A stretch of 64,000 nt of DNA from Clostridiales bacterium (GTDB taxonomy: Bacteria; Bacillota; Clostridia; Saccharofermentanales; Saccharofermentanaceae): the NCBI GenBank assembly GCA_017561715.1, contig JAFZBN010000019.1, positions 1-64,000 on the forward strand, written 5' to 3'. Below the pieces are notes generated by a model. That model did not search any database and was not told the origin of the DNA. It saw only the letters and a list, made by a program, of their open reading frames with translations. Below, piece after piece: positions 28,183-34,765 of this stretch. How positions within the stretch are numbered: the stretch's first letter is position 1; each line of letters begins with the position of its first letter. The position numbers and the translations under genes are program-made.

Positions 28183-30078
28183 TCAGGGTCTGTTGGATTT
28201 ATAAGCTCTCTTATGCGCATACATGATCTCGTCGGCTTCCTGCATGCAGGTGACGATGTGATTGGTATCTCTGCCCTTTAAGTCCGAAATACCGATACTG
28301 GCGTGAAGATTAAATGGCTTTCCGGAAGAACTGGAGATGTCTTCGAGCATACTGATCACCTGAGAGGAGAATTCTTCACCACGTCCTTTGGTATCGGAGA
28401 TCAGCACGGCGGAGAACTCATCACCGCCGAAACGGGCACAGAATTCGTTTTCTTTCAGACACTTCGTGAGAACTTTGGCAATCTCGGAAAGGGCATAGTC
28501 GCCTTCGGCATGCCCGTGGATGTCATTGATGTTCTTTAAGTTATCCATGTCGATACTAGCGATGCTGATGACCGCATCTTCCGGAGCAGAAGTCAGAATC
28601 TCCTGAAGCGCATTTTCAAAACCACGGCGGTTGTTAAGTCCTGTCAGTTCATCTGTCTGAGACAGTTTCGTGATCTCGGAAAGTGCGCTGAACTTTTTCT
28701 GGTAATAGCAGTTTTCGATCGCAGTAGACAGGGTGCTTGTGTATGTGTAAGTAAGAGAATTCGGCCATTGCTTTTCGTTCGGCTTAAGTACAAGATATCC
28801 GTATGCCTTGTTTTTGAAAAACAGCGGGAAAACGATATATATGCCCGGGTCGTCCGTATCGAAGCATTCCAGCGGCAGAAGGTTTCTTCTTTTAAATGTG
28901 AGATTGGCGGCATGCGCATGGCGGCGGTCCGCTTCGTCCATGATCTGAAGAAGGATCATGTATTCCGTAAAAGGTTTCTTCGGCTCGTCCGACGAAAAAT
29001 CAGGATCGTTCTCATCGCAATAGCAGATAAAACCTGTCTCGCAGTTTAAGGTGTGGAAATAGTATGTGGCAACAGACAGGGCACTGTCGATATCAAGCGT
29101 GTTCTGGTAATCGGCAGTAATACGGCCGGCCTCGCGAAGAAGGAACTCTTCATCGGCAACCGCTTTATAGATCTGATCTATATCGCGGCTTGTGATCTGC
29201 TTTCCGCACCCGCAGCTTGCCCTGAAATTGATCTCATCGGAGATCGTGATCTGTTTGTCGGGCTGTTTTCCCGCTTTGATATCGTTGATTAATTGAAAAG
29301 CGGCTTCCGCAAACTTTTCGGGGCGGATCGTAACGGTCGTCAGGGAAGGGTTGGTATCTTCGCCTTCCTTGATCCCGTCAAAACCGCAAACACAGACATC
29401 TTCCGGTACACGCACGCCGCGTTTTTTCAGTTCTTCACAGATGGACAGCGCCATATAATCGTTGGCACAAATGATAGCCTGTGGATATGTCCTACGTCCC
29501 TGCATGAAGAAGTCGAGTGCTTTTGCCCCACGGTTTCTCCAATAGTTGCCCTCGAAGATGGTGTTTGTTTCAATAGACAGACCGCTGTCACGCATGGCAG
29601 TGACGAAGCCTCTGAGACGGTCCGGTGAGTCTTTATGCATATACGGACCTGACATGTAGCAGATATCCGTGAACTGGTGCACTTCGATGAAGTGGCGGGT
29701 CATCTTGTACATGGTATCGCGGTTTTCCGCAGAGATCGTATAGAAGTCAGGGTGACCGGTCTGAAGCAAAATCACGGGACAGGAAGCATTTGTCTTGACC
29801 AGTTCATAAAACTCTCTGTCCATGCCGTTGATATCAAATGAACCGGGAAGGGCGATGATCGCTTCGAATGAGGAATAATCCGGTAACTGGAGGATACTTT
29901 TCTTGCCGATTTCGGAAAGAAGATTGCGTCCATATGGAGACGTGTAAGAACCATAGGAGGCGAAGATGATCACGTCCATGTCGTGAAGAGAAGCCATGTC
30001 AATAATGGCTTTGCCGCACTCTGTCTGGAAAACCTGAGTGATCTCACTCATGAAAAGGGCGATTTTCTTTCTTGCCAT
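28183..30078 (-). CDS. LacI-type sugar-sensor diguanylate cyclase
   Basis: A 631-residue protein. Residues 1 to about 285 form a periplasmic-binding-protein-like domain of the LacI type (AIICANDYMALSICEELKKR, VPEDVCVCGFDGIKEGEDT) without any HTH; there is no signal peptide or membrane helix, so it is cytoplasmic. A middle region (about 290-450) is GAF-like, and the last 170 residues form a GGDEF domain (TDELTGLNNRRGFENAL, then RFGGDEF near 552) that makes cyclic di-GMP. The inhibitory I-site position reads KENE in place of RxxD. Likely couples a sugar or other small ligand to c-di-GMP. GGAGGG precedes the ATG. Confidence 0.9.
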   Translation of the reverse strand: MARKKIALFMSEITQVFQTECGKAIIDMASLHDMDVIIFASYGSYTSPYGRNLLSEIGKKSILQLPDYSSFEAIIALPGSFDINGMDREFYELVKTNASCPVILLQTGHPDFYTISAENRDTMYKMTRHFIEVHQFTDICYMSGPYMHKDSPDRLRGFVTAMRDSGLSIETNTIFEGNYWRNRGAKALDFFMQGRRTYPQAIICANDYMALSICEELKKRGVRVPEDVCVCGFDGIKEGEDTNPSLTTVTIRPEKFAEAAFQLINDIKAGKQPDKQITISDEINFRASCGCGKQITSRDIDQIYKAVADEEFLLREAGRITADYQNTLDIDSALSVATYYFHTLNCETGFICYCDENDPDFSSDEPKKPFTEYMILLQIMDEADRRHAHAANLTFKRRNLLPLECFDTDDPGIYIVFPLFFKNKAYGYLVLKPNEKQWPNSLTYTYTSTLSTAIENCYYQKKFSALSEITKLSQTDELTGLNNRRGFENALQEILTSAPEDAVISIASIDMDNLKNINDIHGHAEGDYALSEIAKVLTKCLKENEFCARFGGDEFSAVLISDTKGRGEEFSSQVISMLEDISSSSGKPFNLHASIGISDLKGRDTNHIVTCMQEADEIMYAHKRAYKSNRP

Positions 30079-30117
30079 TTTTCAACCCTCCGTCCGTTTG
30101 CCATGCTGTATACTGCG

Positions 30118-30147
30118 ATTATATCACCTATTTCGCGATGATACCAA
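30118..30147 (-). promoter_or_regulatory. Promoter of the LacI-GGDEF gene
   Basis: On the minus strand TTGGTA (30142-30147) and a perfect TATAAT (30118-30123) are 18 bases apart, about 40 bases before the start codon. Confidence 0.7.
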
Positions 30148-30249
30148 ATTTACAAAGTTTATTTAGGATTCGCCAAGCCTTGCTTCAAATGTCCGCTTAT
30201 GACAGAATGCTTGTATAGGAAGAAATATGGGTTTAAGGGGGATAGGATC

Positions 30250-31263
30250 ATGTCAAATTATTCAGGATCACCACAATTAAATGATCGGCAGGCTGCTCTT
30301 GCAAAAGAGCGTAAGGAATGGACGACTGCATTGGGCAAAAAACTGAATGTTCTTTTTATTATCTCTGTTTTAAATGTGATCATTCTCGTGATCACTTTCA
30401 TTATTTCGATGAGCGCAACATCTGCGGATAGTTATTCGGAGGTCAAGAGTGCAGCGGATGCATTGATTTTCATCTTGATAATCAACGTGGTTCTCGCGAT
30501 CATTTATGGCGCTACTATCTGTTCTATGGGTAAGTATAATGATGAACTGAGTTCTGCCGGAGTGATCTATGTCATTGACCAGATCTGTTCTGTTATTTCA
30601 AGTTTTTTGGGAAGATCCGGTGCAGGTTCGTTATTCAATTTGATCTCTCTGGGTTTATCGATCGCCTTTCTTTTAAAGTTCTGTTCCGGTATGATCACAT
30701 GCTTTGAAGCGATCGCCAGTGGCATGGCTTCTACATGGGAATCGTTTAAGACAGTATACCTTGTCAGTGTGGTCGGTATGATTGCATCTGCCTTTTTGGT
30801 ATTTATGCCGGGTCTTGCCGGATTAGCTTACCTCGGTGCTATCGGATTTACGATCATGAGCATTGTTGTTGCTATCTGGCAGATCGTTATTCTTCGCCAG
30901 TCAGCAACTGAAATGCTCGAATATAACTACGATCCGGCAAAAGAAAGCAGATCAAACGCCGGTGCCTTTAGAAACGTAAGTGTGGGAGGAGCAGCTCGCA
31001 GACCGGTTCCCACTCCGAAGAATCCCTCGATGTCAAGAGAAGAAGCCAGAAAACGTGCCGAAGAGATGAGAAAGAGACGCGAAGCAAAGGCGCTGGGCAT
31101 CGAACTTCCCGAGTCTTCTGATGACAAATCGGATATTTCACCGGAAGATGCTCATAATGAAGAATACAAGATCAAGATGCTGAAAGAGTATAAAGAACTT
31201 CTTGATTCCGGCGCGCTTACGCAGGAAGAGTTCGATGCAAAAAAGAAAGAACTGCTTGGATAA
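30250..31263 (+). CDS. Multi-helix membrane protein with C-terminal SHOCT domain
   Basis: A 337-residue protein with about five membrane helices between residues 30 and 215 (VLFIISVLNVIILVITFIIS, IFILIINVVLAIIYGATICS and others), a charged region with an Arg/Glu helix (SREEARKRAEEMRKRREA) and a C-terminal SHOCT motif (LKEYKELLDSGALTQEEFDA). SHOCT regions are short helices often found at protein ends with a role in oligomerisation. The ATG at 30250 follows AGGGGGAT. Function unknown. Confidence 0.75.
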   Translation: MSNYSGSPQLNDRQAALAKERKEWTTALGKKLNVLFIISVLNVIILVITFIISMSATSADSYSEVKSAADALIFILIINVVLAIIYGATICSMGKYNDELSSAGVIYVIDQICSVISSFLGRSGAGSLFNLISLGLSIAFLLKFCSGMITCFEAIASGMASTWESFKTVYLVSVVGMIASAFLVFMPGLAGLAYLGAIGFTIMSIVVAIWQIVILRQSATEMLEYNYDPAKESRSNAGAFRNVSVGGAARRPVPTPKNPSMSREEARKRAEEMRKRREAKALGIELPESSDDKSDISPEDAHNEEYKIKMLKEYKELLDSGALTQEEFDAKKKELLG

Positions 31264-31264
31264 A

Positions 31265-31353
31265 AAAAGTGCTTTTACCAAGGGAGTATACGAAAAGGGT
31301 TCACTTTGAAGAAAGTGAACCCTTTCTGATTTATTTGTGGCAAAAGCACTTTT
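31265..31353. terminator. Nested double hairpin between convergent genes
   Basis: An inner perfect 14-bp stem, AAAGGGTTCACTTT/AAAGTGAACCCTTT with a GAAG loop (31294-31325), lies inside an outer perfect 12-bp stem, AAAAGTGCTTTT/AAAAGCACTTTT (31265-31276 and 31342-31353). Each outer arm ends in a T-run. It probably terminates the SHOCT gene and argH from opposite sides. Confidence 0.8.
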
Positions 31354-31369
31354 CTTGAGAAGAAACAGA

Positions 31370-32734
31370 TCAGCTCAGAGAATCCAGGGCTTTCTTTACC
31401 GTCTCAGGAGCCGGAGCGCCGACGATCGTACGCTTGTTTACGCAAGTTTCCAGGGAGATCGCATCGTATACATCTTCTTCGATTAGGTCGGAGAACTGCT
31501 TAAACTCTTCAAGAGAGAGCTTCTCGAGAGTCGTTTCATGCTCGATGCAGTAGTGAACGAGCTTACCGGAGATCTCATGAGTAGATCTGAACGGGATACC
31601 TTTTCTTACCAGGTAATCAGCGAGGTCAGTTGCGTTGGTAAAGCCGCCGAGAGCCGCTTTTTCCATATTCTCTTTTCGGATCTTCATGGTCTTGATCATG
31701 CCGGTGAACGGAACGAGCACGCCCTTAAGTGTATCGATCACATCGAAAAGCGCCTCCTGAACTTCCTGCATGTCCTTGTTGTACGTAAGCGGAAGTCCCT
31801 TCATGGTAACGAGCAGGGAAATGAGGTCGCCATAGACACGACCGGTCTTACCACGTGTAAGCTCAGCAACATCCGGGTTCTTTTTCTGCGGCATCATGGA
31901 AGAGCCGGTCGAATACGCGTCATCGAGTTCGATGAATTTAAACTCCTGAGAGGAGTAGAGGATGATCTCTTCCGAAAGACGCGAAAGATGCATCATGACA
32001 AGAGAAGCGAAGGAAGCAAGTTCGATCGCCCAGTCTCTGTCAGCAACGCCGTCCAGAGAATTAAGTGTCACACCCTGCATGCCCAGCTGCTCGGCAACGA
32101 ACTCACGATCCAGCGGATATGTGGTTCCCGCAAGAGCACCGGATCCCAAAGGAGAGATGTTTGTTCTTGCGATCGCTTCGTCGAGACGATCCATATCACG
32201 ACCAAACATCTGGATGTAAGCCATGAGATAGTGCGCGAAGGTAATCGGCTGCGCGCGCTGAAGGTGCGTGTAGCCCGGCATGTATGTCTGTGTGTTTTCT
32301 TTTGCAATGTCAATGAGAGTATCACGGAGCTGACCGAGAAGAGATTGAACTTCTTTGGCTTCATCAACCGCGTAGAGACGCTGGTCAAGAGCGACCTGGT
32401 CATTTCTGGATCTTCCGGTATGGAGACGCTTTCCTGCATCACCGATCCTGTTGGTGAGTTCTTCCTCAACAAACATGTGGATGTCTTCGGCATCTGAATC
32501 GAATGTCAGTTTACCGGAATCGATATCGTCGAGAATGGAGAGAAGACCTTCCTTGATCTTATCGGCATCTTCCTGAGAGATGATGCCCTGCTTGGCAAGC
32601 ATCTGACTATGGGCTACAGAACCCTCGATATCCTGCTTATACATTCTGCAGTCAAAGGGAAGAGACGAGTTAAAATCGTTAACTGCCTTATCGGTCGCTT
32701 TCTCAAATCTTCCTGCCCACATTTTCTTCGCCAT
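31370..32734 (-). CDS. argH: Argininosuccinate lyase
   Basis: A 454-residue enzyme of normal length for the fumarase superfamily, cleaving argininosuccinate to arginine and fumarate. The signature GSSMMPQKKNPDVAELTRGK near residue 275 carries the mobile catalytic loop. Also seen are WAGRFEKATD at the start, HTGRSRNDQVA near 103 and GYTHLQRAQPI near 152. AGGGA precedes the ATG. The argG gene, its partner in the pathway, is on the same strand about 5.4 kb upstream. Confidence 0.97.
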   Translation of the reverse strand: MAKKMWAGRFEKATDKAVNDFNSSLPFDCRMYKQDIEGSVAHSQMLAKQGIISQEDADKIKEGLLSILDDIDSGKLTFDSDAEDIHMFVEEELTNRIGDAGKRLHTGRSRNDQVALDQRLYAVDEAKEVQSLLGQLRDTLIDIAKENTQTYMPGYTHLQRAQPITFAHYLMAYIQMFGRDMDRLDEAIARTNISPLGSGALAGTTYPLDREFVAEQLGMQGVTLNSLDGVADRDWAIELASFASLVMMHLSRLSEEIILYSSQEFKFIELDDAYSTGSSMMPQKKNPDVAELTRGKTGRVYGDLISLLVTMKGLPLTYNKDMQEVQEALFDVIDTLKGVLVPFTGMIKTMKIRKENMEKAALGGFTNATDLADYLVRKGIPFRSTHEISGKLVHYCIEHETTLEKLSLEEFKQFSDLIEEDVYDAISLETCVNKRTIVGAPAPETVKKALDSLS

Positions 32735-32817
32735 ATGTGATCCCTGCCTTTATCTCGATTTACTGGTTAATGATACCACAATTACAGGCACTATGTATTT
32801 ATATATATGCACATGTA

Positions 32818-32845
32818 TTGACAAAAACACCTTGTGTTCTATAAT
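32818..32845 (+). promoter_or_regulatory. Consensus promoter of the TM1266-hydG transcript
   Basis: TTGACA (32818-32823) and TATAAT (32840-32845) are both perfect, 16 bases apart, with a predicted start near G32852. This is the strongest promoter by sequence in the window, which makes the terminator in the leader all the more notable. Confidence 0.88.
32826..32838 (+). promoter_or_regulatory. Palindromic operator candidate inside the promoter spacer
   Basis: AACAC-CTT-GTGTT is a perfect 5-bp inverted repeat with a 3-base centre, placed exactly between the -35 and -10 boxes, where a bound protein would block RNA polymerase. The binding protein is unknown. Confidence 0.45.
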
Positions 32846-32851
32846 TGACTT

Positions 32852-32969
32852 GCCTAAGGGGAAGCGGAATAACTGCTGATAGCAAGGTGTATATCTTATA
32901 TGATATTTCTGTGCTTATGTTTATTCACGCCTTTTGGCGTGATTTTTTTGTTTGAAGGGGAGATCTGAA
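32852..32969 (+). ncRNA. Structured leader of the TM1266-hydG mRNA, candidate attenuator or riboswitch
   Basis: A leader of about 118 bases from the predicted start to the first codon. It contains a hairpin AGCGG-AATAA-CTGCT (32863-32877), a second hairpin ATATC/GATAT (32891-32906) and an intrinsic terminator. AAGGTGT (32884-32890) can pair with ACGCCTT (32927-32933), which would break the terminator. The same AAGG bases can pair instead with the 5' end (GCCT at 32852-32855, or CTTGC at 32849-32853 if transcription starts earlier). That is the layout of a switch; I do not recognise a known riboswitch class in it. Confidence 0.5.
32925..32949 (+). terminator. Intrinsic terminator within the hyd leader
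   Basis: TCACGCC-TTTT-GGCGTGA is a perfect 7-bp stem followed by seven T. It lies 21 bases before the start codon of the first gene and between that gene and its promoter, so it must be bypassed for expression. Confidence 0.88.
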
Positions 32970-33221
32970 ATGGAAAACCGTGTAGCTGTAATCAGTGTGA
33001 TCGTCGAAGAGAACGGGGATACGAATGCACTCAATAGCCTCCTTCACGAATACGGACAGTATATCGTGGGAAGAATGGGCATCCCTTACAGAGATAGAAA
33101 GATCAACATCATCAGTGTGGTGATCGATGCTCCGCAGGATGATATCGCCACACTTTCCGGTAAGATCGGAAATCTTCCGAACATCAGCGTAAAGACAACT
33201 TACTCTGCCGTTAAGGATTGA
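32970..33221 (+). CDS. TM1266-type iron-only hydrogenase system regulator
   Basis: An 83-residue protein of the small ACT-like family annotated as a putative regulator of [FeFe]-hydrogenase systems and found next to hydrogenase maturation genes: RVAVISVIVEENGDTNALN, then YGQYIVGRMGIPYRDRKI and SVVIDAPQDDIATLSGKIG. The ATG at 32970 follows AAGGGGAGA; the in-frame ATG-like codon at 32952 lacks a site. It lies 19 bases before hydG. No DNA-binding domain is visible, so any regulation is likely through ligand binding or protein contact. Confidence 0.88.
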   Translation: MENRVAVISVIVEENGDTNALNSLLHEYGQYIVGRMGIPYRDRKINIISVVIDAPQDDIATLSGKIGNLPNISVKTTYSAVKD

Positions 33222-33240
33222 AATAGAAAGGAAAAAACAC

Positions 33241-34689
33241 ATGTATAAGTACGACCCGAAATCATTGATCGCCGACGAGTTTATCAATGATGAAGAAATC
33301 AAAGAAACACTGGCATACGCCGAAGCAAATAAGAACAACTTCGAACTGATCGATGCGATCCTTGAAAAGGCTCGCCCGGGTAATCTTCAGGCAGCTGAGC
33401 ACGGTACGGCTTTGACCCACAGAGAGGCGTCTGTGCTGCTGGCCTGCGAAGATCCGGAACGAATCAAGAAGATGTTCGAGATCGCAGAAGAGATCAAGCA
33501 GGCTTACTACGGTAACAGAATCGTGCTTTTCGCGCCGCTTTATCTCTCCAACTACTGCATCAACGGATGTCTGTACTGCCCGTATCACGCGAAGAATAAG
33601 TCGATCCCGAGAAAGAAGCTCACCCAGGAAGAAGTCCGTCAGGAAGTTATCGCGCTTCAGGATATGGGACACAAGAGACTGGCGATCGAGGCCGGTGAGG
33701 ATCCGAAGAATAACCCGATCGAGTACATCCTCGAGTGCATTAACACGATCTACAGCGTTCATCACAAGAACGGTGATATCCGGAGAGTTAACGTCAATAT
33801 CGCTGCGACGACAGTTGAGAACTACAGAAAACTGAAAGAAGCCGGTATCGGCACATATATTCTGTTCCAGGAAACATACCATAAGGACAGCTACCTGAAG
33901 CTCCATCCGACAGGACCGAAGCATGATTACAACTACCACACCGAGGCAATGGACCGCGCTATGGAAGGCGGTATCGATGACGTCGGACTGGGAGTGCTTT
34001 TCGGTCTGGAACTTTATAAGTATGAGTTTGCAGGACTGATCATGCATGCAGAGCATCTTGAGGCTGTTCATGGCGTAGGTCCGCACACGATCAGCGTACC
34101 GCGTGTAAAGCGCGCGGATGACATCGATCCGAACGAGTTCGACGGCGGTATCGACGATCAGACATTCGAAAAGATCATCGCCTGCATCCGTCTGGCGGTT
34201 CCTTACACAGGTATGATCATTTCTACTCGTGAGAGCCAGCAGGTTCGTGAAAAGGCATTGAAGATGGGTATCTCCCAGATCAGCGGAGCCAGCAGAACAT
34301 CTGTCGGCGGCTATACGGAAGAAGAGCGTCCGACAGATACGGAACAGTTCGATGTTTCCGACCAGAGAACTCTCGACGAAGTCGTAAGATGGCTGATGGA
34401 GACAGATCACGTGCCGTCTTTCTGTACTGCCTGCTATCGTGAAGGCAGAACGGGCGACCGTTTTATGAGCCTTTGCAAGAGCGGCCAGATCCTGAACTGC
34501 TGCCATCCGAACGCACTGATGACGCTTGCCGAGTTCCTCGTTGACTATGCTTCCGAGGATACGAAGAAGGTCGGTTGGGCACTGATCGAGAAAGAACTTG
34601 CCAAGATTCCGAAGGATAATGTCCGTGAGATCTGCGCAAAGCATATCGAAGAGATCAAGAATTCCAACAGCCGAGATTTCCGCTTCTGA
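33241..34689 (+). CDS. hydG: [FeFe] hydrogenase H-cluster radical SAM maturase HydG
   Basis: A 482-residue radical SAM enzyme that cleaves tyrosine to supply CO and cyanide ligands for the hydrogenase H-cluster. The radical SAM cluster motif is CINGCLYC near residue 103 (Cx3Cx2C). The C-terminal auxiliary cluster motif begins at FCTACYREGRTG near 395, with a further Cys pair in NCCHPNA. AGGAAAA precedes the ATG. Its presence implies an [FeFe]-hydrogenase elsewhere in the genome; hydE, hydF and the structural genes are not in the window. Confidence 0.95.
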   Translation: MYKYDPKSLIADEFINDEEIKETLAYAEANKNNFELIDAILEKARPGNLQAAEHGTALTHREASVLLACEDPERIKKMFEIAEEIKQAYYGNRIVLFAPLYLSNYCINGCLYCPYHAKNKSIPRKKLTQEEVRQEVIALQDMGHKRLAIEAGEDPKNNPIEYILECINTIYSVHHKNGDIRRVNVNIAATTVENYRKLKEAGIGTYILFQETYHKDSYLKLHPTGPKHDYNYHTEAMDRAMEGGIDDVGLGVLFGLELYKYEFAGLIMHAEHLEAVHGVGPHTISVPRVKRADDIDPNEFDGGIDDQTFEKIIACIRLAVPYTGMIISTRESQQVREKALKMGISQISGASRTSVGGYTEEERPTDTEQFDVSDQRTLDEVVRWLMETDHVPSFCTACYREGRTGDRFMSLCKSGQILNCCHPNALMTLAEFLVDYASEDTKKVGWALIEKELAKIPKDNVREICAKHIEEIKNSNSRDFRF

Positions 34690-34704
34690 TCCAAGCCTGT
34701 CTTG

Positions 34705-34732
34705 TTGCAATAAACTCCTCTAATGCTAAAAT
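34705..34732 (+). promoter_or_regulatory. Promoter of the TIR gene
   Basis: TTGCAA (34705-34710) and TAAAAT (34727-34732) are 16 bases apart, 34 bases before the start codon. The TIR gene therefore has its own promoter after hydG. Confidence 0.65.
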
Positions 34733-34765
34733 GAAAGAGGCATTGGGCACATTGGGGAGTGTAAC

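Noticed and set aside
32826..32838. Rex operator in the hyd promoter
   Set aside because: The palindrome AACAC-CTT-GTGTT does not fit the TTGTGAANNNNTTCACAA spacing of Rex sites.
32852..32924. Known riboswitch class in the hyd leader
   Set aside because: I compared it by eye with c-di-GMP, SAM, TPP, preQ1, fluoride and guanidine aptamer hallmarks and found no match, so I list it only as an unassigned leader.
33262..34710. A 482-codon minus-strand frame opposite hydG
   Set aside because: hydG on the plus strand has all its cluster motifs; the antisense frame has none.
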